Both the position numbers and the translations under genes were made by a program. A DNA stretch of 11,171 nt, taken from NCBI GenBank assembly GCA_030823965.1, contig JAVBYP010000287.1, forward strand, positions 1 through 11,171, given 5' to 3'. Origin of the DNA: Sideroxydans sp. (GTDB lineage: Bacteria; Pseudomonadota; Gammaproteobacteria; Burkholderiales; Gallionellaceae). Of this stretch, positions 1 to 7,195 are shown in pieces (the stretch's first letter is position 1; each line of letters opens with the position of its first letter). The notes beneath the pieces were generated by a model. The model had not been told where the DNA came from. It saw nothing but the letters and a program-made list of their open reading frames with translations, and made no database searches.

Positions 1-52
1 GATATAAATCAAAAAGTGTCAAGGCTGAATATTGCTGGATATATACACAGGA

Positions 53-126
53 TGGAGCGGGTGAAGGGGATCGAACCCTCGTATGCAGCTTGGGAAGCTG
101 CCGTTCTACCATTGAACTACACCCGC
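53..126 (-). tRNA. glyT-like tRNA-Gly(CCC): tRNA-Gly (anticodon CCC), CCA encoded
   Basis: Read on the minus strand from 126 to 53, the sequence folds as a complete cloverleaf. The 7-bp acceptor stem pairs GCGGGTG with CACCCGC. The anticodon stem GCAGC/GCTGC encloses the loop TTCCCAA, so the anticodon is CCC (glycine, GGG codons). The T arm is GAGGG-TTCGATC-CCCTT with one G-U pair. The discriminator base is T and the terminal CCA is encoded at 55-53. The total is 74 nt, or 71 without CCA, normal for tRNA-Gly. A TAGAAT box on the minus strand at 148-153 is a plausible -10 about 22 bases upstream of the mature 5' end, but no convincing -35 accompanies it. No terminator is visible between the 3' end and the window edge, so other tRNAs or genes may follow outside the window. 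Confidence 0.95.
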
Positions 127-132
127 ATATAG

Positions 133-153
133 TAGAATGCGGCGCGGATTCTA
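133..153. promoter_or_regulatory. Inverted repeat of two facing TAGAAT boxes between tRNA-Gly and thiS
   Basis: TAGAAT at 133-138 and its reverse complement ATTCTA at 148-153 are separated by the 9 bases GCGGCGCGG. Each arm matches the sigma70 -10 consensus TATAAT at 5 of 6 positions. On the plus strand, TTGAAC at 112-117 (inside the tRNA gene, antisense) could serve as a weak -35 with a short 15-base spacer and would give a thiSG start near 145. On the minus strand, the right arm could be the tRNA -10. The promoter reading is an inference; the inverted repeat itself is directly visible. An operator or chance palindrome remains possible. Confidence 0.35.
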
Positions 154-173
154 ACACGAGCGATTTGAGCAAA

Positions 174-377
174 GTGATCACCCTCATCATCAATGGCGTA
201 TCGCGCCAACTTCCCTTGAACACAACTGTCGCAGCACTCATCGAGGAGATGGGCTTTGCTGGCAAGCGTATCGCCATTGAAAGAAATGGCGATATCGTGC
301 CGCGTAGCACATTCCCTACCCAGACGCTGGTTGACGGTGACAAACTAGAAATCGTCGTCGCAGTAGGCGGCGGCTAG
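174..377 (+). CDS. thiS: ThiS, sulfur carrier protein for thiazole synthesis
   Basis: ThiS is a small cytosolic ubiquitin-fold protein. Its C-terminal Gly-Gly is adenylated (by ThiF or MoeB-type enzymes), loaded with sulfur as a thiocarboxylate, and donates that sulfur to ThiG. The reading frame begins with the typical beta strand [13 protein letters not shown], has the family's ERNGDIVPR core and ends in VVAVGGG, which supplies the C-terminal GG. No ATG is available at the right place in this frame. GTG at 174 gives 67 aa, matching the usual 66-67 aa family length; TTG at 165 would give 70 aa. Neither has a strong Shine-Dalgarno. The frame stays open back to an ATG at 90, but that extension lies antisense to the tRNA and is not ThiS-like. 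thiG follows after 22 bases, a normal thiSG arrangement. The short leader has no room for a TPP riboswitch. Confidence 0.9.
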   Translation: MITLIINGVSRQLPLNTTVAALIEEMGFAGKRIAIERNGDIVPRSTFPTQTLVDGDKLEIVVAVGGG

Positions 378-399
378 TACACCAAACAGGTACACAATC

Positions 400-1194
400 A
401 TGAACGACAAACTCATCATCGCAGGCAAGAGCTATTCGTCCCGACTATTGGTCGGCACTGGCAAATATAAAGACTTCACCGAGACGCGCGCCGCATTGGA
501 TGCCAGCGGCACCGAGATCGTCACCGTGGCGATTCGTCGCACCAATCTTGGTCAAAACGCGAACGAGCCCAATCTGCTCGATGCCGTACCACCATCGAAG
601 TTCACCTACCTACCCAACACCGCAGGGTGCTACACCGCAGAAGATGCTGTGCGCACATTACGCTTGGCGCGCGAACTACTAGACGGACATAGTTTGGTCA
701 AACTCGAAGTGCTAGGCGACCCGCAATCGCTGTACCCCAATGTGATCGAGACTATCGCTGCCGCAAAGACTTTGGTGGCCGAAGGCTTCCAAGTGATGGT
801 GTACACCTCGGACGACCCCATCATCGCCAAACAACTGGAGGACATCGGCTGTGTCGCCATCATGCCGCTGGCCTCGCTCATCGGTTCCGGCATGGGCATC
901 CTCAATCCATGGAATCTGCAACTCATCATGAATAGAGTGAGCGTACCTGTGATCGTCGATGCAGGCGTAGGCACCGCATCTGATGCCGCGATCGCGATGG
1001 AACTGGGTTGTGCAGGCGTGCTCATGAACACCGCTATCGCAGGTGCGCAGAACCCTGTGTTGATGGCGAGTGCGATGAAGAAGGGCGTAGAAGCAGGACG
1101 CGAAGCTTATCTGGCAGGACGTATGCCTAAGAAGTTGTACAGCGCCAGCCCGAGCTCGCCCACCACTGGCATCATCTCTTCGGCACGCACTTAA
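400..1194 (+). CDS. thiG: ThiG, thiazole synthase
   Basis: ThiG is a TIM-barrel enzyme that condenses 1-deoxy-D-xylulose 5-phosphate, dehydroglycine and ThiS thiocarboxylate into the thiazole phosphate of thiamine. The 264-aa length is normal for the family. Visible signatures are [10 protein letters not shown] (17-25), [13 protein letters not shown] (41-53), VKLEVLGD (100-107) with Lys101 as the expected Schiff-base lysine for DXP, and the phosphate-binding glycine stretches at 188-191 (AGVG) and 203-210 (GCAGVLMN), followed by [10 protein letters not shown]. The start ATG at 400 aligns with the usual [14 protein letters not shown] N-terminus; upstream there is only a weak purine-rich site. 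It is co-directional with thiS, and trmB begins two bases after its stop. thiC, thiE, thiD and the glycine oxidase or ThiH that supplies dehydroglycine are not in the window. Confidence 0.98.
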   Translation: MNDKLIIAGKSYSSRLLVGTGKYKDFTETRAALDASGTEIVTVAIRRTNLGQNANEPNLLDAVPPSKFTYLPNTAGCYTAEDAVRTLRLARELLDGHSLVKLEVLGDPQSLYPNVIETIAAAKTLVAEGFQVMVYTSDDPIIAKQLEDIGCVAIMPLASLIGSGMGILNPWNLQLIMNRVSVPVIVDAGVGTASDAAIAMELGCAGVLMNTAIAGAQNPVLMASAMKKGVEAGREAYLAGRMPKKLYSASPSSPTTGIISSART

Positions 1195-1196
1195 AA

Positions 1197-1886
1197 ATGG
1201 ACGAGTCTGAAGACCTGAGCAAGCGACATATACGTAGCTTCGTACTGCGCCAAGGTCGCGTATCCGTCGCACAGCAACGCGCGATCGACACCTTGTTGCC
1301 ACGTTATGGCATTCCGTATTCGGCGCATCCACTCGACCTTGATGTAGCTTTCCGCCGCAGCGCGCCCAAGATCCTAGAGATCGGTTTCGGCATGGGCGAT
1401 AGCACTGCGACCATCGCACAGACTAATCCCGACACCGATTATCTTGCGCTGGAGGTTCATACACCCGGTGTTGGCAACCTGCTCAAATTGATCGAGCAGG
1501 AAAACTTGGAGAACATCCGCATCATGCAGCACGATGCCGTCGAAGTGTTGCGCGACATGATCGCTGATGCCAGCTTGGACGGCGTACACATCTTCTTCCC
1601 AGACCCGTGGCACAAGGCACGTCACAACAAGCGACGTCTCATCCAATCGCCTTTCATCGCGCAACTCGTTCGCAAGATAAAAGTCGGCGGCTACATCCAT
1701 GTCGCCACCGACTGGCAGGACTACGCCGAACAAGTACTGAGGGTGTTTGAAGCAGAGGTCCTGCTGGAGAACACAGCGACCGACTACGCGCCGCGCCCCA
1801 GCTACCGCCCACTCACCAAGTTCGAGAAGCGCGGCCTCAACCTAGGGCATGGTGTTTGGGACCTAGTCTTCCGCCGTAAGGAATAA
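1197..1886 (+). CDS. trmB: TrmB, tRNA (guanine-46-N7)-methyltransferase
   Basis: TrmB methylates N7 of G46 in the variable loop of tRNAs using S-adenosylmethionine. The 229-aa protein has the family's Rossmann signature [10 protein letters not shown] (61-70) for SAM binding, the acidic LALEVHTPG segment (83-91) that contacts the cofactor, and the hallmark [15 protein letters not shown] (133-147) with catalytic Asp136. It also has [11 protein letters not shown] (168-178) and the C-terminal TKFEKRG (207-213). The ATG at 1197 lies two bases after the thiG stop with no separate Shine-Dalgarno, suggesting translation coupled to thiG. The last 24 bases overlap the 3' end of hemW on the opposite strand, with no terminator visible between them. 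Confidence 0.97.
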   Translation: MDESEDLSKRHIRSFVLRQGRVSVAQQRAIDTLLPRYGIPYSAHPLDLDVAFRRSAPKILEIGFGMGDSTATIAQTNPDTDYLALEVHTPGVGNLLKLIEQENLENIRIMQHDAVEVLRDMIADASLDGVHIFFPDPWHKARHNKRRLIQSPFIAQLVRKIKVGGYIHVATDWQDYAEQVLRVFEAEVLLENTATDYAPRPSYRPLTKFEKRGLNLGHGVWDLVFRRKE

Positions 1887-3062
1887 CTCCAACAAGTCGT
1901 TCAAGAATCGTTGCCCCAATTGGGTCGGCGCGATACGTTGATGGTCACGCACCAACAATCCTCGTCGCTCAGCTTCCTGTAACTCGTTTTGGATGGATAG
2001 CAACGACAAACTTGTTCGCTCACCAAACAAGCTATTGTCAAATCCTCCATTCAAGCGTAGCGCGTTCATCATGAACTCGAACGGCAGCGCATCTACACCG
2101 ACCTCATTCTCAGATTGAATAGCTGCACCAGCCGCCACCTGTTGCATATAAGCCTGCGGTTGCTTGTAGCGTGCTTGGCGTAACACCTTGTCGGGAAAGC
2201 TCAGCTTGCTATGCGCCCCCGCACCGATCCCTAGATAGTCACCGAACTGCCAGTAGTTGAGATTGTGTTTGGAACGGCGCTTGGATCGCGCAAAGGCCGA
2301 AGTCTCATAGTGCTCATAACCATGAGCTGCCAATAATGTTTCGATGCTTTGCTGCATCTCCGCACTCGCATCATCATCGGGCAATATAGGCGGGTTGTAG
2401 TGGAACTGCGTATTCGGCTCCAACGTCAGGTGGTAGCAAGACAGATGTTGCGGCTTGTATTGCAACGCAGTCTGCACATCCAACATGGCTTCATCCAATG
2501 TCTGTGTAGGCAACGCGTACATCAGATCAAGGTTGATGTTGTCGAAATGCTGCTGTGCGATCTGGATCGCGCGCTTGGCCTCATCCGCCGAATGGATGCG
2601 CCCCAAAGCCTGTAGATGTTTGTCGTTGAAACTCTGGATACCCATCGACAGGCGATTCACGCCGGCGTCACGGAAGGCGGCGAACTTATCCGCCTCCACC
2701 GTACCTGGATTCGCCTCCAACGTGATCTCGGCATTCATATCTAATGGCAACAACATACGCACGTTGCGCAAGATCTCGCCCACAGCTTCGCCGCTCAACA
2801 AGCTGGGAGTCCCACCGCCAAAGAACACTGTATAGACCTTGCGCCCCCATATCTGAGGCAACGCCATCTCTAGGTCGCGCACCAATGCCGCTACATATTC
2901 TTTTTCTGGGAATGCGCCTCGCGCCTCATGCGAGTTGAAATCGCAGTAAGGACATTTGCGCAAGCACCAAGGGATGTGGATATATAAGGACAGCGGAGGT
3001 AAGGCTTGAAAGGCTACGCCGCTAGAACGTAGCCCGATTGCTTGCAACGGTTGCATTGTCAT
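1863..3062 (-). CDS. hemW: HemW, radical SAM heme chaperone (formerly HemN-like)
   Basis: HemW is a radical SAM family protein that binds heme and delivers it to heme proteins. It was long annotated as oxygen-independent coproporphyrinogen III oxidase, but true HemN carries a different cysteine context. The 399-aa length fits HemW. The cluster motif is Cys33-x3-Cys37-x2-Cys40 in [12 protein letters not shown], the HemW-type CxxxCxYC sequence binding a 4Fe-4S cluster. FGGGTPSLL (81-89) is the SAM-binding glycine motif, followed by EANPGT (116-121), RLSMGIQSF (137-145), LDLMYALP (178-185) and the family's HNLNYW (266-271). The start ATG overlaps the rdgB stop by four bases (ATGA), so it is probably translated by reinitiation. 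HemW is the last gene of the minus-strand operon, and its 3' end overlaps trmB tail-to-tail. Confidence 0.95.
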   Translation of the reverse strand: MTMQPLQAIGLRSSGVAFQALPPLSLYIHIPWCLRKCPYCDFNSHEARGAFPEKEYVAALVRDLEMALPQIWGRKVYTVFFGGGTPSLLSGEAVGEILRNVRMLLPLDMNAEITLEANPGTVEADKFAAFRDAGVNRLSMGIQSFNDKHLQALGRIHSADEAKRAIQIAQQHFDNINLDLMYALPTQTLDEAMLDVQTALQYKPQHLSCYHLTLEPNTQFHYNPPILPDDDASAEMQQSIETLLAAHGYEHYETSAFARSKRRSKHNLNYWQFGDYLGIGAGAHSKLSFPDKVLRQARYKQPQAYMQQVAAGAAIQSENEVGVDALPFEFMMNALRLNGGFDNSLFGERTSLSLLSIQNELQEAERRGLLVRDHQRIAPTQLGQRFLNDLLELFLTAED

Positions 3063-3655
3063 TCGATGCCGCGAGCCTTCAACTTCTCCAACAATACTTT
3101 CATCGCCTTACCGCGATGGCTGATGGCGTGTTTTTCTTCGTGAGTCAGCTCCGCACTCATCTTGCCTAGCTCGGGCAACCAGAAATACGGGTCATAACCG
3201 AAACCGCCCGCACCTCGCGCTTCACGTGCGATCTCACCATGCCATTCGCCTTCCGCGATGAGAGGTTGCGCATCACCCGCCCAATTCACCAATACCAACA
3301 CACAGTAATAATGCGCACGACGGTCATCGTGCGCCTTCATCGCTTCTAGCAATGCTTGGTTGTTGCGTTCATCCGAACGTGGAAGTCCAGAAAAACGGGC
3401 AGAGATCACACCGGGCATCCCTTTGAGCGCATCGACGCAGATACCAGAATCATCAGCCAAGGCAGGTAGACCACTCTCACGACTGGCATGACGCGCCTTC
3501 TCCAGGGCGTTCTCCACAAAGGTGATGTGCGGCTCTTCAGCTTCAGAGATGCCTAATTGCGATTGCGTCACCACCTCGATGCCGAGTGGCGCGAGCATCT
3601 GCTGGAACTCTCGCAACTTGCCCGCATTGTTGGAAGCGATGACCAGCTTTTTCAT
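3059..3655 (-). CDS. rdgB: RdgB/HAM1-type XTP/dITP diphosphatase
   Basis: This is a cytosolic house-cleaning nucleotide pyrophosphatase that hydrolyses dITP, ITP and XTP to the monophosphates, keeping deaminated purines out of nucleic acids. The 198 aa match the family length. The N-terminal substrate loop [11 protein letters not shown] (7-17) contains the conserved Asn and Lys. The catalytic region [12 protein letters not shown] (67-78) includes Asp69, followed by [12 protein letters not shown] (79-90). The C-terminal half has [10 protein letters not shown] and the base-recognition SHRG motif. Its ATG overlaps the rph stop by four bases (ATGA, preceded by a run of six A), and its own stop overlaps the hemW start in the same way. 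Pairing with rph is common in bacteria, linking two phosphate/nucleotide-handling enzymes. Confidence 0.97.
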   Translation of the reverse strand: MKKLVIASNNAGKLREFQQMLAPLGIEVVTQSQLGISEAEEPHITFVENALEKARHASRESGLPALADDSGICVDALKGMPGVISARFSGLPRSDERNNQALLEAMKAHDDRRAHYYCVLVLVNWAGDAQPLIAEGEWHGEIAREARGAGGFGYDPYFWLPELGKMSAELTHEEKHAISHRGKAMKVLLEKLKARGIE

Positions 3656-4368
3656 TTTTTCAGCGCCTCACTTTGAAAAGCGATCAATTCGCTGATGCCC
3701 TTGTGGGCCAGACCTAGCAGTACATCCATCTCAGTACGTGAGAAGGCATGACCTTCTGCCGTGCCCTGCACCTCAACGAAGTTACCGTTACCCAACATCA
3801 CTACGTTCATATCGGTGTCGCACGCGGAGTCTTCGACGTAATCCAGATCGAGCACGGGTGTGCCTTCATAGATGCCGACCGAGATGGCGGCGATAGAATC
3901 CTTGAGCGGATTTTCTTTGACCAACCCCTTTTGCATCAAGCTCGTCACCGCATCGTGCAGCGCGACGAATGCGCCCGTAATGCTGGCTGTGCGGGTCCCG
4001 CCATCGGCTTGGATGACATCGCAATCCAAGGTGATGGTGCGCTCACCTAACTTACCCAAATCGACCACCGCACGCAGGCTACGACCGATCAAACGTTGTA
4101 TCTCTTGTGTACGCCCAGACTGCTTACCTTTGGCGGCTTCACGCCCCATGCGCTCACCCGTGGAGCGCGGCAACATACCGTATTCCGCCGTCACCCAGCC
4201 TTCGCCACTGCCTTTTTTGTGGGGAGGCACGCGCTCTTCCACGCTGGCAGTACAGATGACCTTGGTGTCGCCGCACTCGATGAGGACCGAGCCTTCTGCA
4301 TATTTGGTGTAATGACGGGTGATACGGATCGCACGAAGTTGATCGGGCTGACGCTGACTAGGACGCAT
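3652..4368 (-). CDS. rph: RNase PH, tRNA 3'-end phosphorolytic exoribonuclease
   Basis: RNase PH trims the 3' ends of tRNA precursors and other RNAs by phosphorolysis, releasing nucleoside diphosphates, and works as a ring-shaped hexamer. Starting at the ATG at 4368 the protein is 238 aa, the same length as the E. coli enzyme, and begins MRPSQR, a very typical N-terminus. The frame stays open for 73 further codons upstream, but that extension is low-complexity, covers the end of the phosphatase gene and is not RNase PH-like. Key segments are [16 protein letters not shown] (84-99), which includes the phosphate-binding arginine region, the [15 protein letters not shown] stretch (115-129), and the acidic metal-binding [16 protein letters not shown] (173-188). 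AGAGG at 4376-4380 sits seven bases upstream and supports this start. Confidence 0.97.
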   Translation of the reverse strand: MRPSQRQPDQLRAIRITRHYTKYAEGSVLIECGDTKVICTASVEERVPPHKKGSGEGWVTAEYGMLPRSTGERMGREAAKGKQSGRTQEIQRLIGRSLRAVVDLGKLGERTITLDCDVIQADGGTRTASITGAFVALHDAVTSLMQKGLVKENPLKDSIAAISVGIYEGTPVLDLDYVEDSACDTDMNVVMLGNGNFVEVQGTAEGHAFSRTEMDVLLGLAHKGISELIAFQSEALKK

Positions 4369-4375
4369 GGTGGAA

Positions 4376-4380
4376 CCTCT
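4376..4380 (-). promoter_or_regulatory. Shine-Dalgarno of rph (decides the start)
   Basis: AGAGG on the minus strand lies seven bases before the ATG at 4368. It settles the rph start in favour of the 238-aa form over the longer open frame that runs up to 4587. Confidence 0.7.
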
Positions 4381-4405
4381 TAAATGTAAGGAGAAACTGG
4401 AAAAC

Positions 4406-5212
4406 TTAGATAGGGGTCTGACGCTCATCGAGAATGATACAGACAGGTGACTCAGTGCCATGTTCTTGCTCGGTATCACCCAAGCGCGCGACCACGGCTG
4501 TGGTGTTATCAGCACGCGCCCCTTCGCGGAATACGGCCACTTCCACCAATTCGACCAACAAGTTGCCGATCGGCTGAGCAGAAACAAGCTTCACCAATTC
4601 CTCTCGCAGCAGCGGACTCCAGAAGCCATCGCTACACAACAGCAGTGCGTCTCCGCTCATAGCATCGACACTAGGCGACACTTCGACATAGAACATGTCT
4701 TCCACGCCACCCAAGCAATTGGTGATCTTGTTGCGATCAGGATGGGTCTTCATCTCGTCTTCTGTGATGATTCCCCAATCCGCCCATTGCTGCACGACGG
4801 AGTGGTCTTTAGTCACGTTGGCAACGGCATCACCACGCAACAGATAGAAGCGCGAATCGCCCGCATGCGCGAACCATACTTTGCCATCCTGCACCAAAGC
4901 CACGACACAAGTCGTACCTGGATTGCCGCCCAATTGGTTCTCACGCGCATAGTCGATGATCGCGTCATGACCGGCGCGCATGGTGGCGCGCAAGAACACC
5001 TCGGGCTCTTTCGCGCGCCCCTGCTCTAAACGGCTGAATGCGCGCATGAAGGTATAGACCGCGATCTGCGCAGCGATCTCGCCATGCAAGTGTCCACCCA
5101 TGCCATCGGCCAGCACCAATAACAGCGCATCATTGGTATAGGCGTAGCCCACCCTGTCTTGGTTGTATTTGCGACCGCCGATGTGATTGGCCTGATGGAC
5201 AGCGAACTTCAT
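4406..5212 (-). CDS. PP2C-type Ser/Thr protein phosphatase (Stp1/PrpC-like)
   Basis: This is a soluble metal-dependent (Mn/Mg) PPM/PP2C phosphatase of 268 aa, expected to remove phosphate from Ser/Thr residues. The metal-binding motifs are all present: YNQDR (16-20) with Asp19, LADGMGGH (34-41) with Asp36, NPGTT (97-101), [11 protein letters not shown] (115-125), LLCSDGFW (191-198) with Asp195, and [10 protein letters not shown] (232-241) with Asp235. It is therefore probably catalytically competent. The short C-terminal tail after about 245 is unconserved. No signal peptide or membrane segment is seen. The ATG at 5212 is preceded by AGGA about five bases upstream. It is the first gene of the phosphatase-rph-rdgB-hemW operon, with 37 bases to rph. 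No protein kinase gene lies in the window, so its substrate or partner is unknown. Confidence 0.92.
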   Translation of the reverse strand: MKFAVHQANHIGGRKYNQDRVGYAYTNDALLLVLADGMGGHLHGEIAAQIAVYTFMRAFSRLEQGRAKEPEVFLRATMRAGHDAIIDYARENQLGGNPGTTCVVALVQDGKVWFAHAGDSRFYLLRGDAVANVTKDHSVVQQWADWGIITEDEMKTHPDRNKITNCLGGVEDMFYVEVSPSVDAMSGDALLLCSDGFWSPLLREELVKLVSAQPIGNLLVELVEVAVFREGARADNTTAVVARLGDTEQEHGTESPVCIILDERQTPI

Positions 5213-5222
5213 TGTTTTCCTG

Positions 5223-5253
5223 ATTATTTAGTCGTCAGCAACGCCGTGTTCAA
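5223..5253 (-). promoter_or_regulatory. Possible promoter of the phosphatase-rph-rdgB-hemW operon
   Basis: On the minus strand, TTGAAC at 5253-5248 (4 of 6 to the -35 consensus) lies 17 bases from TAAATA at 5230-5225 and 19 bases from AATAAT at 5228-5223 (5 of 6 to TATAAT). Either would start transcription only a few bases before the phosphatase Shine-Dalgarno, giving a very short leader, so this is a weak call. Confidence 0.25.
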
Positions 5254-5281
5254 CGGTGACGGTGTGCAATCGTAATATAAT
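5249..5281 (+). promoter_or_regulatory. Likely promoter of the yicC-gmk-rpoZ-spoT operon
   Basis: A perfect TATAAT stands at 5276-5281, overlapping TAATAT at 5273-5278. Upstream -35 candidates are imperfect: TTCAAC at 5249-5254 lies 18 bases from TAATAT, and GTGACG at 5256-5261 lies 14 bases from TATAAT. A start near 5288 would leave a leader of about 38 bases, with CTGGAG at 5315-5320 as the yicC ribosome site. The perfect -10 in the only sizeable upstream gap makes a promoter here likely; the -35 assignment is uncertain. Confidence 0.45.
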
Positions 5282-5325
5282 GCGCGCCATTCAGCCCGTG
5301 TTTTTTCCATCCCTCTGGAGTCTCG

Positions 5326-6192
5326 ATGATCTACAGCATGACCGGCTTTGCCGTCGCATCCGCCGAACTTGATAGCGGCTCACTCACACTAGAGCTACGT
5401 GCCGTCAACCATCGTTACCTTGATCTACAGCTACGCATGCCTGATGAGTTGCGTTCACAAGAATCCGCTTTACGTGAAGCGATCTCAGCTCAATTGACCC
5501 GAGGCAAGGTGGAATGTCGTATCGGCTACGCACCACGAGCCTCCGCTCAGAATCCGGCTCACTTGAATCAAGACATGGTGCAACAGTTGGCAGCATGGAG
5601 CACCAAAGTGCGTGAAGTGATGCCCGATGCGCGACTTTTATCCGTTGCCGATGTCCTGCGCTGGAACGGGGTATTAGAAAGTCCGGCACTGTCTGCCGAC
5701 ACGATGCAAGCGACATTGCAGAACCTGATGAAGCAGGTACTGCACGATTTTGCCGCCGCCCGTCAACGCGAGGGAGAGAAGCTAAAGAGTTTCCTGCTGG
5801 AACGCGTCGCTCAGATCGAGGCATTACGTATCAGCGTGGCACCGCGCATCCCCAATGCGATCGTGGCTTACGAAACCAAACTGCGTGCGAAGTTGCTAGA
5901 AGCTTTAGGCAGCGAGGATGACGAGCGCGTGCGTCAAGAGATCACACTGTATGCCAGCAAGGTCGATGTGGACGAAGAGTTGTCACGCTTGCTGACCCAT
6001 CTGGATGAGGTGAAGCGCGTATTGAGCAAAGGCGGCGCTGTCGGCAAACGCTTGGACTTTTTGATGCAAGAACTGCACCGCGAAGCGAACACCTTGGGTT
6101 CAAAGTCCGTGGATGCTGAAGTCTCACGCTGTGCGATGGAGATTAAGATCCTCATCGAGCAGATGCGCGAACAAGTACAAAACATCGAATAA
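5326..6192 (+). CDS. yicC: YicC/YloC family endoribonuclease
   Basis: Members of the YicC/YloC family are conserved bacterial stress-induced proteins shown to act as endoribonucleases; E. coli YicC takes part in small-RNA turnover. The 288-aa length matches. The signature N-terminus MIYSMTGFA is followed by LELRAVNHRYLDL (22-34), and LTRGKVECRI (57-66) completes the N-terminal domain. The C-terminal DUF1732 region carries the conserved VDVDEELSRLLTHL, the GKRLDFLMQELHREANT stretch and the SKSVDAEVS segment, and ends in EIKILIEQMREQVQNIE. The ATG at 5326 has CTGGAG five bases upstream. It heads the operon, and gmk begins 14 bases after its stop. yicC next to gmk is a widespread pairing. The cellular RNA targets cannot be inferred from sequence. 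Confidence 0.95.
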   Translation: MIYSMTGFAVASAELDSGSLTLELRAVNHRYLDLQLRMPDELRSQESALREAISAQLTRGKVECRIGYAPRASAQNPAHLNQDMVQQLAAWSTKVREVMPDARLLSVADVLRWNGVLESPALSADTMQATLQNLMKQVLHDFAAARQREGEKLKSFLLERVAQIEALRISVAPRIPNAIVAYETKLRAKLLEALGSEDDERVRQEITLYASKVDVDEELSRLLTHLDEVKRVLSKGGAVGKRLDFLMQELHREANTLGSKSVDAEVSRCAMEIKILIEQMREQVQNIE

Positions 6193-6206
6193 GAGAGGAA
6201 TCCATT

Positions 6207-6827
6207 ATGTCCGGCAGTCTTTTCGTCATCAGCGCGCCGTCTGGCGCAGGCAAGACCAGTTTGGTGCACGCCCTACTCAACATCAACCCGCAGATCGACT
6301 TGTCGGTTTCCTATACGACACGACAACCACGCGCGGGCGAAGTCGACGGCAAGGACTACCATTTCGTCACTCGCGAAGATTTCCTCGGCATGGCACAACG
6401 TGGTGAGTTCCTCGAGAGCGCCGAGGTGTACGGCAACCTCTACGGCACATCGCAGAGCTGGATCACGCAGGAGAACGCGAAAGACAGAGACATCCTGTTG
6501 GAGATCGATTGGCAGGGAGCAGCACAAGTGCGCAAACTATTTCCGCTGTGCGTCAGCATCTTCATCCTCCCTCCTTCGATAGAGGCTCTTGAACAACGCC
6601 TGAAGGGGCGCGGCAAAGATGACGCCGCAGTCATCGAGAAGCGCTTGTCCGCTGCGCGCGAGGATGTATCCCATGTCGCTGAATTCGATTATGTTATTAT
6701 CAACGACAACCTGAACGAGGCCTTACGCGAGCTCAATTCTGTCGTGCTTGCCGCCCGTTTGCGAGGGTCTAGCCAACTGGCAAGACATCAGCAACTCATC
6801 AACCAATTACAGACATCGGAGAAATAA
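6207..6827 (+). CDS. gmk: Guanylate kinase
   Basis: Gmk phosphorylates GMP (and dGMP) to GDP with ATP, an essential cytosolic step of guanine nucleotide synthesis. The 206 aa fit the bacterial enzyme. The P-loop is SAPSGAGKTSL (9-19) with Lys16. The GMP-binding region is SYTTRQPRAGEVDGKDYHFV (35-54), and GEFLESAEVYGNLYGT (66-81) and LLEIDWQGAAQVR (97-109) follow in the standard order. The lid segment around RLKGRGKDD (131-139) is present. GAGAGGA shortly upstream of the ATG is a good ribosome site. The gene sits 14 bases after yicC and 3 bases before rpoZ. In several bacteria guanylate kinase is a (p)ppGpp target, so linkage to spoT is functionally suggestive, although sensitivity of this protein is not shown. 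Confidence 0.98.
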   Translation: MSGSLFVISAPSGAGKTSLVHALLNINPQIDLSVSYTTRQPRAGEVDGKDYHFVTREDFLGMAQRGEFLESAEVYGNLYGTSQSWITQENAKDRDILLEIDWQGAAQVRKLFPLCVSIFILPPSIEALEQRLKGRGKDDAAVIEKRLSAAREDVSHVAEFDYVIINDNLNEALRELNSVVLAARLRGSSQLARHQQLINQLQTSEK

Positions 6828-6830
6828 ACC

Positions 6831-7037
6831 ATGGCACGCATCACTGTCGAAGACTGCATGAAATTCATCCCTAACCGTTTCGAACTGACACTGGCCGCCG
6901 CATATCGCGCACGTCAATTGGCGAATGGTGCCAACCATCTGGTCGAAAGCGGTAAAGACAAGCCCACCGTCGTCGCACTACGCGAGATCAGCGAAGGTAA
7001 GGTCGGCATCGAGATCCTGAATCGCGGTATGGCCTAA
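6831..7037 (+). CDS. rpoZ: RNA polymerase omega subunit
   Basis: Omega helps assemble and stabilise the beta-prime subunit of RNA polymerase and, in E. coli, contributes N-terminal residues to ppGpp site 1. The 68-aa product begins MARITVEDC, retaining the Ala2-Arg3 N-terminus linked to ppGpp binding. It continues with [18 protein letters not shown] (13-30) and [14 protein letters not shown], all typical of omega. It lacks the long C-terminal tail of the 91-aa E. coli protein; a short omega is, from memory, usual in betaproteobacteria. GGAG at 6818-6821, inside the end of gmk, is the probable ribosome site nine bases upstream. It is followed by 158 bases dominated by a large palindrome before spoT. 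Confidence 0.96.
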   Translation: MARITVEDCMKFIPNRFELTLAAAYRARQLANGANHLVESGKDKPTVVALREISEGKVGIEILNRGMA

Positions 7038-7050
7038 ATCCACAATGCTT

Positions 7051-7193
7051 GGAAACCTCGATAAACCGTCGCGAGCAGTTGGAGTGCAAGGCGCACGGCG
7101 CACAGCAGCCGAGACATACCATTTTGGTAGGCGAGGTTGCGAGCACCGCGCAACGCAGCAATCTAACTGCGCAGTAGGTTTAGCGAGGTTTCC
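7051..7193. repeat. 143-base imperfect palindrome (ERIC/MITE-like intergenic repeat) between rpoZ and spoT
   Basis: The arms 7051-7067 (GGAAACCTCGATAAACC) and 7177-7193 are reverse complements at 16 of 17 positions, with a single A7061/G7183 mismatch. The symmetry continues imperfectly inward: for example CAGTT on the left matches AACTG on the right, and the CCGAG-ATACC segment faces GGTA-GCGAGG. It closes at an exact tip, TACC (7117-7120), loop ATTTT, GGTA (7126-7129). Local hairpins lie inside the right arm, such as TTGCG/CGCAA at 7137-7153 and the palindrome CTGCGCAG at 7167-7174. It occupies nearly the whole rpoZ-spoT gap. Size, position and symmetry resemble dispersed intergenic palindromes; no second copy is in this window, so its repetitive nature is an inference. 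There is no T-run after it, so it does not look like an intrinsic terminator. Confidence 0.8.
7185..7188 (+). promoter_or_regulatory. spoT Shine-Dalgarno inside the palindrome
   Basis: GAGG at 7185-7188, seven bases before the spoT ATG at 7196, is the only good ribosome site for spoT. In the folded transcript it would pair with CCTC at 7056-7059 in the outer, nearly perfect stem, which ends two bases before the start codon. Confidence 0.6.
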
Positions 7194-7195
7194 GA

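Noticed and set aside
16..45. Possible plus-strand promoter GTGTCA-18-TATATA upstream of the tRNA that could drive thiSG through antisense tRNA
   Set aside because: Both hexamers match only 4 of 6 positions and the region is AT-rich, so chance matches are expected; kept only as an alternative to the TAGAAT box at 133.
90..173. N-terminal extension of the thiS frame back to ATG 90
   Set aside because: It lies antisense to the tRNA-Gly gene, would make ThiS 95 aa and does not resemble the family; a start at 174 or 165 fits.
127..173. TPP riboswitch upstream of thiSG
   Set aside because: The gap is under 50 bases, too short for a THI element, and none of its conserved sequence is seen.
712..1419. 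235-codon minus-strand open frame across thiG/trmB
   Set aside because: It lies antisense to two clear genes, is rich in Arg/His/Cys typical of shadow frames, and has no recognisable motif.
4369..4587. Upstream 73-codon extension of the rph frame
   Set aside because: It overlaps the phosphatase 3' end, has biased composition and no homology by eye; ATG 4368 gives the exact family length with a Shine-Dalgarno.
4460..5029. 189-codon plus-strand open frame antisense to the phosphatase
   Set aside because: It mirrors the phosphatase codons, has no ribosome site or family motif, and the phosphatase motifs are complete.
7051..7193. Palindrome as an intrinsic terminator of rpoZ
   Set aside because: The stem is long and interrupted, and no T-run follows; the sequence goes straight into the spoT start.
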